Notes: a model not told the origin generated them from the sequence alone. A stretch of 64,000 nt of DNA from Paenibacillus sp. Root444D2 (GCF_001426375.1 NZ_LMEO01000005.1:143646-207645), one strand, 5' to 3'. Counted from the stretch's first letter, positions 8,447-16,480 are shown. Numbers and translations are program-made.

Positions 8447-8791
8447 TTATGGGGATCTGTCGAGAACGTACCACCAGAAACCTTTCCGGAAACGAGAATA
8501 GACATTCAAAATTACATCGTCCTTTTCGTAGATGATCTGTACACCAAGTGTTTCCTTGTGCCTCCATCCCCTCTGAGCCAGATAAGCAGTAAGTTGTTGT
8601 TCGGATGGTCCTCGTCTCCCAATCAATTTACTGGCATCTGATGTAAGGGGTACTAAACGAGCATGGCCAGTTTCAATGGCAAGTATTGCTCTTGGTATAG
8701 AGTAAGGGTACTCCTTTGCTAGTGAAAGCAGCGTCAAGAAAATTGCAAAAATGATTAACGCAGACCAGATGACTATCTTTCTGATACGCAT
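8447..8791 (-). CDS. Small membrane-anchored hypothetical protein (114 aa)
   Basis: No family is recognised. The N-terminus has one hydrophobic segment (residues 5-25, IVIWSALIIFAIFLTLLSLA) that is probably a membrane anchor or uncleaved signal. The remaining ~85 residues are soluble and predicted to face outside, ending in an aromatic strand (GFWWYVLDRSP). AGGAGG seven bases before the ATG and its own terminator support a real, monocistronic gene. Confidence 0.7.
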   Translation of the reverse strand: MRIRKIVIWSALIIFAIFLTLLSLAKEYPYSIPRAILAIETGHARLVPLTSDASKLIGRRGPSEQQLTAYLAQRGWRHKETLGVQIIYEKDDVILNVYSRFRKGFWWYVLDRSP

Positions 8792-8948
8792 GTAAGGTCC
8801 TCCTTCTTCACGCTTTCCAAATCAATTTTAGTTTTTACGTTCTCAAATTTAAAAAGTTGCATTAAGCTGCCCATTAATGAAGGCTGGACAAGTCATTCGC
8901 CTTGAAGAATATAATTAGGACCTTATTGTGGAGTACAATACAACAACG

Positions 8949-8988
8949 AAAAAAACGGCCCGTGATCGCTATTACGCGATAGGGCCGT
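8949..8988 (-). terminator. Rho-independent terminator of the first YjcZ gene
   Basis: ACGGCCC/GGGCCGT stem extended by an ATCGC/GCGAT pairing, followed on the minus strand by seven T residues. It is nearly identical to the terminator at 9269-9310. Confidence 0.88.
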
Positions 8989-9014
8989 CTTTGTTTTCTA
9001 GATGTGCTATTGGA

Positions 9015-9110
9015 TTAAATTACAAAAGCTGATGTGATGATTACCAAAAGAATAAAAAGAACCAAGATAAATGCTACGTTTTGACCATAACCATACCCTA
9101 CTCCGCTCAT
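9015..9110 (-). CDS. YjcZ-family sporulation mini-protein, copy 1 (31 aa)
   Basis: The peptide has the family layout: a glycine/tyrosine-rich start (MSGVGYGYGQN) followed by one hydrophobic helix (VAFILVLFILLVIITSAFV). YjcZ-type proteins are tiny single-span membrane proteins of Bacillales linked to sporulation; their biochemical role is not established. The start at 9110 has a purine-rich stretch upstream. Together with its upstream region and terminator it duplicates the cassette at 9269-9540. A sequence resembling a sigma-E/K -10 element (CGTATATATA) lies about 40 bases upstream. Confidence 0.85.
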   Translation of the reverse strand: MSGVGYGYGQNVAFILVLFILLVIITSAFVI

Positions 9111-9268
9111 GTTTTATTCATTCCCCTCAGTGATTTTTAACTACGTTATATATATACGCTCGGTACATATTGCTTGATTGGACGTATGCCTTGGGGAGGC
9201 AAACGCGGAGGAAAAGTGCCAACGAATCATAGTAACTTGCGCAGAAATTCGAGAGCCAAAACAAAGAG

Positions 9269-9310
9269 AAAAAACGGCCCTTGTTCACTATTTCGCGATA
9301 GGGCCGTTTT
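9269..9310 (-). terminator. Rho-independent terminator of the second YjcZ gene
   Basis: ACGGCCC/GGGCCGT stem followed on the minus strand by six T residues, 26 bases past the stop of copy 2. Confidence 0.88.
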
Positions 9311-9335
9311 TCTGGATATTCTTTGTGTTAGGGAA

Positions 9336-9455
9336 TTACCATACAAAAGCTGATGTGATGATGACTAAAAGAATAAAAAGAACCAAAATAAATGCTACGT
9401 TACGACCCATACCATAACCGTCGCCACAACCTGCACCATAACCTACTGCTCCCAT
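9336..9455 (-). CDS. YjcZ-family sporulation mini-protein, copy 2 (39 aa)
   Basis: This paralogue shares the 18-residue hydrophobic helix of copy 1 exactly (FILVLFILLVIITSAFV) and has a longer glycine-rich head (MGAVGYGAGCGDGYGMGRN) with an added cysteine. The mature region ends in W rather than I. Upstream, CATATACT matches the CATAnnnT -10 pattern of mother-cell sigma factors E and K. Both copies have matching upstream regions, coding ends and terminators, so the whole cassette was tandemly duplicated. The role is inferred from the family. Confidence 0.85.
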   Translation of the reverse strand: MGAVGYGAGCGDGYGMGRNVAFILVLFILLVIITSAFVW

Positions 9456-9564
9456 GTGTACTCATTCCCTTCAGTGATTTATCACTACAGTATAAGTATA
9501 TGTTCGGTACATGGTTCTTGCTTGGACGTATGCCACAGGAAGAGAAAATCTGAATTTTTACAGA

Positions 9565-10251
9565 CTAGGAAGAAGGTGCAGATAAATTGAATCCTTTAAC
9601 TATGAGCCATACAGCTAGAATCATTTCATTTGCAGCTACTGGCAGCGCCAAAATAGCACCCCAAAAAGAAATTTGTTGAATGACACCGAACATGACTAAC
9701 AAGGCACAACTAAAAACAAGCGTTGCCCCTGTCATACCCAAAATAGGTATAAACCTGGGTACGAGTTTGGATTTATAAAATATATAACTGTACATCATTG
9801 TGTTGATGCCTAGCATGAAAAGAGGCCCAAGCAGAAAGGTCCAGTCATGTATGGCTTTTAATACGATACCTGAAGCTTGAAAAGAGGCGATATCAGGAGC
9901 CGATGCTGCTGCGAATTCCCGGCTTAAGGTCAACAGGGACAGGACGCTGATTATACCAACAGTAATAATAATGGCTTCAAGAAACCTGAAGCAAACATGC
10001 CAAAGAGCAATAGTTTCATTATACTTTCTTAAAATTGGAAACATTGTAGTTGCAGTACCAACCGCTGAAACGACAAGCATTAACTCCATAAGCGCTCCCA
10101 ATACCACCTGGTTGCCATGTTCGGAACCTTTTATCAGGTAATCCGGACCATTTAGGATAGGATCGTATAAAATAAGACCTATTACCGCCGTAACCGCTGC
10201 AAGTATAAACAGTACTCCCACAATTAACGCGCTCTTTTTATTAGTATTCAT
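9565..10251 (-). CDS. DUF4386 membrane protein, paralogue A
   Basis: The 228-residue protein has about six hydrophobic helices and the family hallmarks: start MNTNKKSALIVGVLF, an IAxWhvcFRxxEAIII segment near residue 80-95, and a PRFIPILGMTGA turn near residue 165. DUF4386 proteins are integral membrane proteins without known function. A paralogue of similar length and layout is at 28815-29489. GGAGATAAACAA precedes the ATG. Confidence 0.85.
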   Translation of the reverse strand: MNTNKKSALIVGVLFILAAVTAVIGLILYDPILNGPDYLIKGSEHGNQVVLGALMELMLVVSAVGTATTMFPILRKYNETIALWHVCFRFLEAIIITVGIISVLSLLTLSREFAAASAPDIASFQASGIVLKAIHDWTFLLGPLFMLGINTMMYSYIFYKSKLVPRFIPILGMTGATLVFSCALLVMFGVIQQISFWGAILALPVAANEMILAVWLIVKGFNLSAPSS

Positions 10252-10350
10252 TTGTTTATCTCCTTTTTTGAAATTATTATTGCCTTAAAGTTATGACCAC
10301 GTTTCTTCGGCTGATCAGAGTCGGCCGTGGGCTGCGCTGTCTATCTTCCC

Positions 10351-10752
10351 TCAATGCCACCGATCTGCGCGCTTCTTCACGTAGTGTGTAAACACAAATC
10401 GCCAAGGGATGAAGAAAGGAAATATCACGACTATCAAGCAGGATGAGGCCGTCGACCAGGTTGACTCATCCATTTGACCGGAGTACCACAGTGGGAGCGC
10501 AACGATAATCAGCCAGATCGACTTCCACGCCAATTCCCACAGAAGCAAAGGCAGCATCTGCAGCGGATAGAGCAACCCCAGAACTGACAGAGCCGAGAAG
10601 GCGGCAAGCATACACTGGACCACTCCTTCCATAAGTTCCCAAGGCTTTTCGTGGTGGATGATTCCTGGCCATACCACGATGCCGAGCCCCACGATAATAA
10701 GAAGGTACAACGCCCTCAGCAAATAAAGTCGAATCAACGAGATCTCGTTCAT
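10351..10752 (-). CDS. Hypothetical four-helix membrane protein (133 aa)
   Basis: I do not recognise a named family. The sequence has about four membrane helices (residues 9-27, 42-62, 63-85 and 103-122) and a basic C-terminus (YVKKRADRWH). It lies 53 bases downstream of the YtrB-like ATPase and may be read through from that operon. Its ribosome binding site (AAAGGAG, eight bases before ATG) abuts a run of five GAAA repeats, an unusual arrangement. Confidence 0.7.
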   Translation of the reverse strand: MNEISLIRLYLLRALYLLIIVGLGIVVWPGIIHHEKPWELMEGVVQCMLAAFSALSVLGLLYPLQMLPLLLWELAWKSIWLIIVALPLWYSGQMDESTWSTASSCLIVVIFPFFIPWRFVFTHYVKKRADRWH

Positions 10753-10764
10753 TCAGGTAGCTCC

Positions 10765-10784
10765 TTTCTTTCTTTCTTTCTTTC
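10765..10784. repeat. Tetranucleotide tract (TTTC)5 next to a ribosome binding site
   Basis: Five perfect TTTC units (GAAA on the transcribed strand) run directly into the AAAGGAG of the gene starting at 10752. Slippage would change the spacing between upstream elements and the Shine-Dalgarno site but not the reading frame. Confidence 0.85.
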
Positions 10785-10805
10785 GAATGTGATGTATTCC
10801 CGAAG

Positions 10806-11504
10806 TTAGACATAATTCTTCTTCATCCAATCCGTGATACCAAGACCCTCTGATTCATGTAATTCCGCCACATCAGCCATTCTAAGTAATGATCCGTTTT
10901 TGATCGCAATGAAGCAGTCCAGTAATGATTCAATTTCCGTAATCTCATGGCTTGTCATGATTAATGTCTGAGATTCCAAGTCAACATAAGAAATCATTCC
11001 TTTAACGATAGATTCCCGCACCATGGGGTCAAGTCCAGACATTGGTTCATCCATTAGAATGTAGGGTACTTCTCTGGCCAAAGTCAGCATGATTTTTAAT
11101 CGACCACGATTTCCTTTCGAGAGATTTTTGATTTTCATATGAGGCTCCAGCTGCAAAAACTTCATGATTTCTTCCGCTTTAGCCATGTTAAAGTCTGTAT
11201 ATTGGGAAGCCTGAAAATCCATTGCTTCACGTACTGTGAATATAGTATAAAAAGAACCAAGTTCCGATAAATAAGAAACCACTTTGCTGATTCTTCGATT
11301 GGCAGTCTCTCCATTTACGGTTACCCTCCCACTCGAAGGTAACGACAGTCCGGAAATTAGTCTCAATATGGTTGACTTCCCACTGCCGTTCTCACCTACA
11401 ATGCCAATGATTTTACCTATGGGCAAAGTGAACGAAATGTTATGGAGTACGGGCTGTTTAACATATTTTTTTGAAACATTTGTTAATTGAATCAACTTAC
11501 TCAT
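10806..11504 (-). CDS. ABC transporter ATP-binding protein, YtrB-like
   Basis: The 232-residue ATPase has Walker A GENGSGKST (about residue 38), a signature-like LSKGNRGRLKIMLTLA and Walker B YILMDEPMSGLD. It powers the export-type transporter formed with the permease at 11877-12617. The start is uncertain: ATG at 11504 overlaps the GntR stop and has almost no space after GGAG, whereas TTG at 11495 gives MIQLTNVSKKY with AAGGAG nine bases upstream, matching the usual YtrB N-terminus. Longer in-frame starts would lie deep inside the GntR gene. Confidence 0.9.
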   Translation of the reverse strand: MSKLIQLTNVSKKYVKQPVLHNISFTLPIGKIIGIVGENGSGKSTILRLISGLSLPSSGRVTVNGETANRRISKVVSYLSELGSFYTIFTVREAMDFQASQYTDFNMAKAEEIMKFLQLEPHMKIKNLSKGNRGRLKIMLTLAREVPYILMDEPMSGLDPMVRESIVKGMISYVDLESQTLIMTSHEITEIESLLDCFIAIKNGSLLRMADVAELHESEGLGITDWMKKNYV

Positions 11505-11874
11505 CTCCTTTATCAAATTTGCGTAAATGGTCCTGTAGCCCTGATATGATTTCATAAGAGCTGAATCCCATTTCCTGCATGACCTGGACAAAAGTTAGGA
11601 TCTGCTCATTTTTTAAATTTTCACGTTGTTGAACCAAGCGTTCCTCTTGTTCCGTCACAAATGTACCTTGACCTCTTTTCGTTTCCAGAATACCCTCTCG
11701 CTCCAACTCACTGTAAGTCCGCTGAATTGTGTTTGGATTAACATTGTATTTTATCCCCATTTCTCGGATTGAAGGAAGCTTCTCACCTGCTTTCAATTCT
11801 TTGCTTACAATTTGTCGATTAATTCGATCCGCTAATTGCTGATATATGGGTTTTGAAGCATTAAATTCATCCAT
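11497..11874 (-). CDS. GntR-family repressor, YtrA subfamily
   Basis: The 125-residue protein is a YtrA-type regulator: a winged helix-turn-helix (residues 8-75; PIYQQLADRINRQIVSKELK, GEKLPSIREMGIKYNVNPNTI, LETKRGQGTFV) followed by only a short C-terminal dimerisation helix pair. In Bacillus such repressors sense cell-envelope antibiotics and control ABC transporters. It is encoded between the permease (two bases away) and the ATPase (overlapping by eight bases). A matching operator lies at the operon promoter (12657-12680). Confidence 0.92.
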   Translation of the reverse strand: MDEFNASKPIYQQLADRINRQIVSKELKAGEKLPSIREMGIKYNVNPNTIQRTYSELEREGILETKRGQGTFVTEQEERLVQQRENLKNEQILTFVQVMQEMGFSSYEIISGLQDHLRKFDKGDE

Positions 11875-11876
11875 TC

Positions 11877-12617
11877 CTACACCTCAACTTTGTTGTCAAC
11901 GATCCACGCGCTAAGAAAGAATAATCCAATGATAATAATGAAGTTATACAAATACTCTCCTGCATATGTTTGTATAGGCTGCATGGAAAAAGAAGGAAAA
12001 TCATAGGTTATACTCCCCCATTTTATTAGGAAACTATACAGTTTAGTGGATTCGAATAGGGTAGTTATCCAAATAGGTATGATGACTGCTCCAATAATGA
12101 CTAACCAGCTCCAACGCCCGATTGCAAATTTAAGGAAGTGGTATAGCGACCAAACAAAAAACACCCAAACGCCAATTATGATAGAGATCATAATAATATG
12201 AAAAAATATTAATATTCCCGATACCCATGTATCCGTCCAATACGCTTCAATTAAGTTGAACTTGGGTACGATTAGCAATCCAGTCATCACATATAGCATC
12301 AATAGTGAAATAACGATCATCACCAGGCCGTTCACTAACTTACTAATTAACAGTGTAGAAGCCGGCCCAGGATTTTGCAGCCAGAGATGGAGCTGATTTG
12401 CCTCTGTTTTCAAACTGATAAATATAATAATCGGAACATATAAAACATGAAAAACAACAGCAATTATTACGGGTAAGAAACTAAGTAATGTATGATCTGC
12501 TTTCATACCCGTATATAACGTCAACATGACAATCAATAAATTAATTACAAGTCCTACGAAAAATACGGTTCTTGTTAATTTAAAATCTTTTTTAAATAAA
12601 GCTACCCACGCTCTCAT
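11877..12617 (-). CDS. ABC transporter permease of the YtrA/YtrB-like operon
   Basis: This 246-residue protein has about six membrane helices and is the first gene of the operon. It resembles the ABC-2-type permeases encoded with YtrA regulators, which move unknown substrates related to envelope stress or antibiotics. A strong SD (GAAGGAGAG) precedes the ATG at 12617. Gene order permease-regulator-ATPase differs from the regulator-first order of B. subtilis ytrABCDEF. Confidence 0.85.
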   Translation of the reverse strand: MRAWVALFKKDFKLTRTVFFVGLVINLLIVMLTLYTGMKADHTLLSFLPVIIAVVFHVLYVPIIIFISLKTEANQLHLWLQNPGPASTLLISKLVNGLVMIVISLLMLYVMTGLLIVPKFNLIEAYWTDTWVSGILIFFHIIMISIIIGVWVFFVWSLYHFLKFAIGRWSWLVIIGAVIIPIWITTLFESTKLYSFLIKWGSITYDFPSFSMQPIQTYAGEYLYNFIIIIGLFFLSAWIVDNKVEV

Positions 12618-12656
12618 CCTAATCTCTCCTTCTTATTGAACATAACCAATTGAACC

Positions 12657-12700
12657 AGTGCATTAATTCAATAGTACACTAAGACATCGTAACATGTAAA
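12657..12700 (-). promoter_or_regulatory. Promoter and YtrA-type operator of the ABC operon
   Basis: On the minus strand TTTACA (12695-12700) and TACTAT (12671-12676) are 18 bases apart. The inverted repeat AGTGTA-N12-TGCACT (12657-12680) overlaps the -10 element. Its arms match the AGTGTA/TACACT operator known for Bacillus YtrA except for one base; the reported spacing is 13. The GntR protein would repress by covering the -10 region. Confidence 0.7.
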
Positions 12701-12711
12701 TAGAAAATAAA

Positions 12712-12750
12712 AAAAGCGCCTCCTGCCATCTTTCGGCTTGAAGCGCTTTG
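12712..12750 (-). terminator. Rho-independent terminator of the fdhD-moaA operon
   Basis: AAAGCGC/GCGCTTT outer stem with an inner GCC/GGC hairpin and seven T residues on the minus strand, 40 bases past the moaA stop. Confidence 0.85.
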
Positions 12751-12790
12751 CTTTAATCATGCGTTGATTAATGATATGACGAGAATTTTC

Positions 12791-13810
12791 TTATCCCCCG
12801 ATATGCGACATTTCCACTTTAGGAGATGATGACTTATGATTGGTATGACTTAATCGTTCGTCTGAGTAACGATCGGAACGATTATGCCAGATGGTACGAA
12901 TCGAATCGGTAACAGCTTGATCCGATTGCCCAGAGCGGAGTAAATCTTTAAGATCATAACCGCTAGAAGCAAACAAGCAAGTATACAGCTTTCCTTCTGC
13001 CGAAATGCGGGCTCTTGTACAGGTAGAACAGAAGGAATCTGTTACCGACGAAATAATTCCTACTTCCTGATCACTATCTGCGTAACGATATCGGGTCGCC
13101 ACTTCTCCGTGATAATTCGCAAGGATGGGCTCAATTGGCATAGCCTCGTGAATAATCTTTAAAATCTCTTGTTTGGACACGACTTCATCCAATTTCCAAT
13201 CGTTGGAGTTTCCAACATCCATATATTCAATAAACCGAAGGGTATACTTCTTCTCTTTGAAGTATTGTGCCATCGGGATGATATCCTGGTCATTTTTTCC
13301 TTTTTGGACAACCATGTTTACTTTCACTTTCATTCCCGCTTCAGACGCTGCTTGCATGCCTTCAAGAACAGTTTGCACCTTGCTTCTATTACCGTTCATA
13401 TAAGCAAAACGCTCTTCATCTAACGAATCCAAACTCACTGTCACACGGGATAAACCGGAGTTGAATAGATCAACTGCAAATTTCTTTAGTAATGAACCGT
13501 TAGTGGTTAAAGCAATGTCCTCTACGCCATCAATTTGGTTCAGCCGCTTGATAAGTGTGGGGAGATCTTTGCGCAGCAAGGGCTCTCCTCCAGTAATACG
13601 CAATTTTTTTACGCCTAAAGACACGAAAATCCGTGCTAATCTTTCAATTTCATCAAACGATAAAATTTTATCGTCAGGTAAAAATGAGTAGTCAGGACCA
13701 AATATTTCCTCAGGCATACAGTACCGACAGCGAAAATTGCAGCGATCCGTAACCGATATTCGCAAATCCCTTAAAGGGCGCTGCATGTTATCCAGCACAA
13801 CATTTTCCAT
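12791..13810 (-). CDS. moaA: GTP 3',8-cyclase MoaA
   Basis: MoaA is the radical-SAM enzyme that starts molybdenum cofactor synthesis by rearranging GTP. The first cluster motif is [11 protein letters not shown] (CX3CX2C) at about residue 21, followed by TGGEPLLR. The second cluster is FCSTC...LYTC (CX2CX13C) near residues 260-276. The chain ends with the GG dipeptide that MoaA needs to reach the active site. At 339 residues it has normal length. GGGAGGG precedes the ATG. It follows fdhD by 22 bases; no other moa or mob gene is in the window. Confidence 0.95.
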   Translation of the reverse strand: MENVVLDNMQRPLRDLRISVTDRCNFRCRYCMPEEIFGPDYSFLPDDKILSFDEIERLARIFVSLGVKKLRITGGEPLLRKDLPTLIKRLNQIDGVEDIALTTNGSLLKKFAVDLFNSGLSRVTVSLDSLDEERFAYMNGNRSKVQTVLEGMQAASEAGMKVKVNMVVQKGKNDQDIIPMAQYFKEKKYTLRFIEYMDVGNSNDWKLDEVVSKQEILKIIHEAMPIEPILANYHGEVATRYRYADSDQEVGIISSVTDSFCSTCTRARISAEGKLYTCLFASSGYDLKDLLRSGQSDQAVTDSIRTIWHNRSDRYSDERLSHTNHKSSSPKVEMSHIGG

Positions 13811-13832
13811 ATGAATGGCCCTCCCTTCTATG

Positions 13833-14627
13833 TCAAATATTAATAATTCTTTTCGGGCACGTATACACGTTTAGCGACTGGTTACGGATAAAACCAATCG
13901 TGGTGATTCCCAGTTGTTCGGCTAGCTGTAAGGCCAATTCTGTTGGAGCAGACTTGGACAATATCACTTCGCAGCCTATTTTGGCAACTTTTAATAAGAT
14001 TTCGGAGGATATACGGCCACTAAAAACGATAATTTTATCGCCGATGGGAATGTCATTTTTCAAACAATATCCATAAATTTTGTCCAGTGCATTATGTCTT
14101 CCAATGTCCATCCGGCTTAAAACAATTCCGTTAGCGTCACACAAGGCCGCATTGTGGACCCCTCCCGTATGATGAAATGTATCAGCTGATTGCTGCATAT
14201 CATTCATTAATCGGAAACAATCATCGATGGAAACTTTTACACGAATATCCTCCATCTTCTTGACGGTCAATGCATCGTTTACAAAAACAAATCCTTGCCT
14301 ACTCATCCCGCAGCAGGAGGTAATATACCGTTTACTTTGAAAATCACGGTAATATGGATTGATTTTTGTTGTTGTCACATGGACAAATCCTTCTCTCTCC
14401 TGTATCCATATTTTTTCAATATCATCGTAGTTCCTGATAATACCTTCAGAAGCCAAGAATCCTATGACCATATCTTCTATATATTCTGGTGAACACACCA
14501 TCGTAACAAATTCCTGACCGTTAATTTTCACTGTAACCGGATATTCCGTTACAATGCTATCCTCAATCTCCTCAGCAAGACCATTTACAAAACGAAGGAT
14601 TCCCCTTTTCACCTCGATTGGTTTCAT
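13833..14627 (-). CDS. fdhD: Formate dehydrogenase sulfurtransferase FdhD
   Basis: FdhD moves sulfur from a cysteine desulfurase to the molybdenum cofactor of formate dehydrogenase. The 264-residue protein shows the family features: opening [34 protein letters not shown], the cysteine loop TSCCGMSRQ near residue 103, [12 protein letters not shown] and [11 protein letters not shown] around residues 155-180, and the [17 protein letters not shown] segment. Coupling with moaA fits cofactor maturation, yet the dehydrogenase itself is not in the window. Confidence 0.94.
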   Translation of the reverse strand: MKPIEVKRGILRFVNGLAEEIEDSIVTEYPVTVKINGQEFVTMVCSPEYIEDMVIGFLASEGIIRNYDDIEKIWIQEREGFVHVTTTKINPYYRDFQSKRYITSCCGMSRQGFVFVNDALTVKKMEDIRVKVSIDDCFRLMNDMQQSADTFHHTGGVHNAALCDANGIVLSRMDIGRHNALDKIYGYCLKNDIPIGDKIIVFSGRISSEILLKVAKIGCEVILSKSAPTELALQLAEQLGITTIGFIRNQSLNVYTCPKRIINI

Positions 14628-14629
14628 GA

Positions 14630-14734
14630 TCAGTGGCCCCTATCTATGACTATATATTCTTCCAAGCCATTGCCAAATAAATCTTTGCGAAGCTTTCGAA
14701 TAATTTCATTGAACTCATGCACCATTTTTGACAT
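14630..14734 (-). CDS. Small ORF, DUF2294-like N-terminal fragment (34 aa)
   Basis: A 34-residue reading frame (MSKMVHEFNEIIRKLRKDLF then GNGLEEYIVIDRGH) ends two bases before the fdhD start. Its sequence resembles the N-terminus of DUF2294 proteins (FNEIIRKLRK-F-GKGPE), which are often encoded with formate dehydrogenase genes. It is either a truncated remnant or a short leader that couples translation to fdhD. AGGGG lies about 11 bases upstream. Confidence 0.45.
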   Translation of the reverse strand: MSKMVHEFNEIIRKLRKDLFGNGLEEYIVIDRGH

Positions 14735-14762
14735 GTCCACATTTCCCCTCGTTAGACAGTAA

Positions 14763-14795
14763 AAATGACACTCTAATTGTTTAGAAGTGTCATTT
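14763..14795 (-). terminator. Rho-independent terminator of rpmF
   Basis: Perfect ten-base-pair stem AAATGACACT/AGTGTCATTT; on the minus strand the U-rich tail (TTTTTA) follows. It lies 18 bases past the rpmF stop. Confidence 0.85.
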
Positions 14796-14813
14796 AAGAT
14801 GCCATTCATATGA

Positions 14814-14990
14814 TTATTGAGCTTTTACGATCTCTCTACCCTTATATGAACCGCAGTTTTTGCAAACATGATGTGCCATTTTTAATTCTGCACATTGTTC
14901 ACACTTCACCATTCCTGGCACAACCAGTTTAAAGTGAGTACGGCGCTTATCGCGACGTGTTTTGGACGTTCTTCTTTGAGGAACAGCCAT
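14814..14990 (-). CDS. rpmF: 50S ribosomal protein L32
   Basis: The 58-residue basic protein begins [20 protein letters not shown] and has the zinc ribbon CEQC-X9-CKNC of the cysteine-containing (C+) form of L32. I chose the ATG at 14990, ten bases after AGGAGG; a TTG six bases upstream is too close to the SD. L32 usually sits behind a YceD-type gene, but here it is alone between fdhD and a DUF2269 gene, with its own strong promoter and terminator. It may be a second copy. Confidence 0.95.
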   Translation of the reverse strand: MAVPQRRTSKTRRDKRRTHFKLVVPGMVKCEQCAELKMAHHVCKNCGSYKGREIVKAQ

Positions 14991-15032
14991 ATTCAAAACA
15001 CCTCCTGTTCATTACATAAATCAACAAGAGAT

Positions 15033-15061
15033 ATCATAGCTTTCTTGATTTGCTTTGTCAA
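15033..15061 (-). promoter_or_regulatory. Strong sigma-A promoter of rpmF
   Basis: On the minus strand a perfect TTGACA (15056-15061) and TATGAT (15033-15038) are exactly 17 bases apart, about 45 bases upstream of the rpmF start. I see no Zur-type palindrome. Confidence 0.88.
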
Positions 15062-15119
15062 TGTTCGGCAGAATTCTATGTCAATTAAATTGTTCGAATG
15101 GATGAATGTTAGCGCTCCG

Positions 15120-15566
15120 TTAAAACGGTTTGAACACCATCAGCAGAATCGAGAGGAAAGCTGCAAAATTTGCGATCCCTTCTAGCCAGGCGGAGCGTGT
15201 GCGGCTCAGTCGGTACGCGTCAGGAAGATCATCGCCCTGAGTCTGCTGCAGCAGTGTAAGCTGCTGCTTGATGCCGGCGGGATGTAAGCCAGCCAAAATG
15301 ACCAGAATGACGAAGAAGATGGCAATCGAGACCACATACCACAGCTCTCGGAACAAAGTGGTTTCAAGGAAGCCAAGCGTAAGTCCCGTAAGAAGCAGCA
15401 ATATACCGCCGAATTTCGGCAGGATCGCCGTCTTCTCCAACAGCTTAAGCGCGAACTTGGCCTGACCGACCGTCCGGGCGCTGCTCATGATCAAGGGATA
15501 GCAGATGATTGCGCCAATGGCCGTCACGGCAGCGATAATATGAATGAACAATAGATAAATATACAT
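15120..15566 (-). CDS. DUF2269-family membrane protein
   Basis: The 148-residue protein has four membrane helices with the conserved first helix MYIYLLFIHIIAAVTAIGAI (histidine inside the membrane), a middle LTGLTLGFLETTLF segment, and a last helix FLSILLMVFKPF. This fits DUF2269/COG5528 proteins of unknown function. It lies 47 bases downstream of the DUF4267 gene on the same strand and is probably cotranscribed with it. Confidence 0.8.
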   Translation of the reverse strand: MYIYLLFIHIIAAVTAIGAIICYPLIMSSARTVGQAKFALKLLEKTAILPKFGGILLLLTGLTLGFLETTLFRELWYVVSIAIFFVILVILAGLHPAGIKQQLTLLQQTQGDDLPDAYRLSRTRSAWLEGIANFAAFLSILLMVFKPF

Positions 15567-15613
15567 GTTATGTCCCCCTCATTTGTAAATGCCCTGCTAA
15601 TGATGATATTGTT

Positions 15614-16027
15614 CTATTTATTTGCTGTTTTGGCTCGCTGTTCTTCTCGGTACAACAACCAACCTACAACAAATAAATACACCGCAGTAACAATATGAAT
15701 CCAAGAAGGTGTTTTAACTGTTGCATTCGTTAGTACCAATGATGCATCTATTATAGGCATTAAAATAGAAGTAAACATTACAACAAGTAATGCTTTTCTC
15801 ATACGAAGTACCATCAAGGTAAGTAGAAAGAAACCAATAAATAGATCACGATCTGCTTTTATATGAACAAGATATCTATCCGCGCTGTCATGCAATGGTA
15901 TTCCAAAATCTCGAATTGCAGCTTCTGGCTGGATAAAACCTCTTACTCCTATAAACAACATCAACAGCGCAACAACACTCACTAACCAAAATGTTACTGA
16001 CTTTGGTCCCCAATAAGTTTCACTCAT
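15614..16027 (-). CDS. DUF4267-family membrane protein
   Basis: A four-helix membrane protein of 137 residues. The DUF4267 pattern is seen in RGFIQPEAAIRDFGIPLHD, followed by VHIKADRDLFIGFFLLTLM. I chose the ATG at 16027 because AAGGAG lies eight bases upstream; an in-frame ATG at 16048 would place that SD inside the gene. It faces the HxlR regulator across 120 bases and is its likely target. Function unknown. Confidence 0.83.
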   Translation of the reverse strand: MSETYWGPKSVTFWLVSVVALLMLFIGVRGFIQPEAAIRDFGIPLHDSADRYLVHIKADRDLFIGFFLLTLMVLRMRKALLVVMFTSILMPIIDASLVLTNATVKTPSWIHIVTAVYLFVVGWLLYREEQRAKTANK

Positions 16028-16099
16028 TTGTCTGTCTCCTTTTTCCATTTATTTGATTGACTTTATTGTATATCGGTAATAATATTTTGTTAAGAACGC

Positions 16100-16109
16100 A
16101 CTTTAAAGT
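16100..16109. promoter_or_regulatory. Palindrome in the hxlR divergent promoter region
   Basis: ACTTTAAAGT is a perfect ten-base palindrome midway between the divergent DUF4267 and HxlR genes, where an autoregulatory HxlR dimer could bind both promoters. Confidence 0.4.
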
Positions 16110-16147
16110 ACGGCACTTACCAAAAGTTAGGGGGCGGGGATTTACCA

Positions 16148-16480
16148 ATGATTCATCAGCGCGAATGTCCAATCGAGACAGTCATTCATGTTTTAGGCGG
16201 CAAATGGAAGCCGATGATTTTATGGCATTTGATGGAATCAAGCAAGCGGTACAACGATCTGGAGAAGCTAATCCCTAATGTCTCCCAAAAAATGCTTACG
16301 CAACATCTTCGAGACTTGGAACAAGAAGGCGTGATCGAAAGAACGGTATACCCCACCGTCCCTCCAAAAGTAGAGTATTCACTTAGTGAATACGGCAAAA
16401 CCTTGATCCCTGTTGCAGAAGTGATGTGTGCTTGGGGAGAACATCATAATGAGCGAAAACAAGAAGAACCAGCGTCTTAA
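16148..16480 (+). CDS. HxlR-family transcriptional regulator
   Basis: The 110-residue winged-helix protein has the HxlR hallmark CPIETVIHVLGGKWKPMILW at residues 7-26 and then KMLTQHLRDLEQEGVIERTVYP as recognition helix and wing. The single cysteine before the helix-turn-helix is the position used for redox or quinone sensing in YodB/HypR, so a thiol switch is possible. It is divergent from the DUF4267-DUF2269 pair. GGGGCGGGG lies upstream of the ATG. Confidence 0.9.
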   Translation: MIHQRECPIETVIHVLGGKWKPMILWHLMESSKRYNDLEKLIPNVSQKMLTQHLRDLEQEGVIERTVYPTVPPKVEYSLSEYGKTLIPVAEVMCAWGEHHNERKQEEPAS

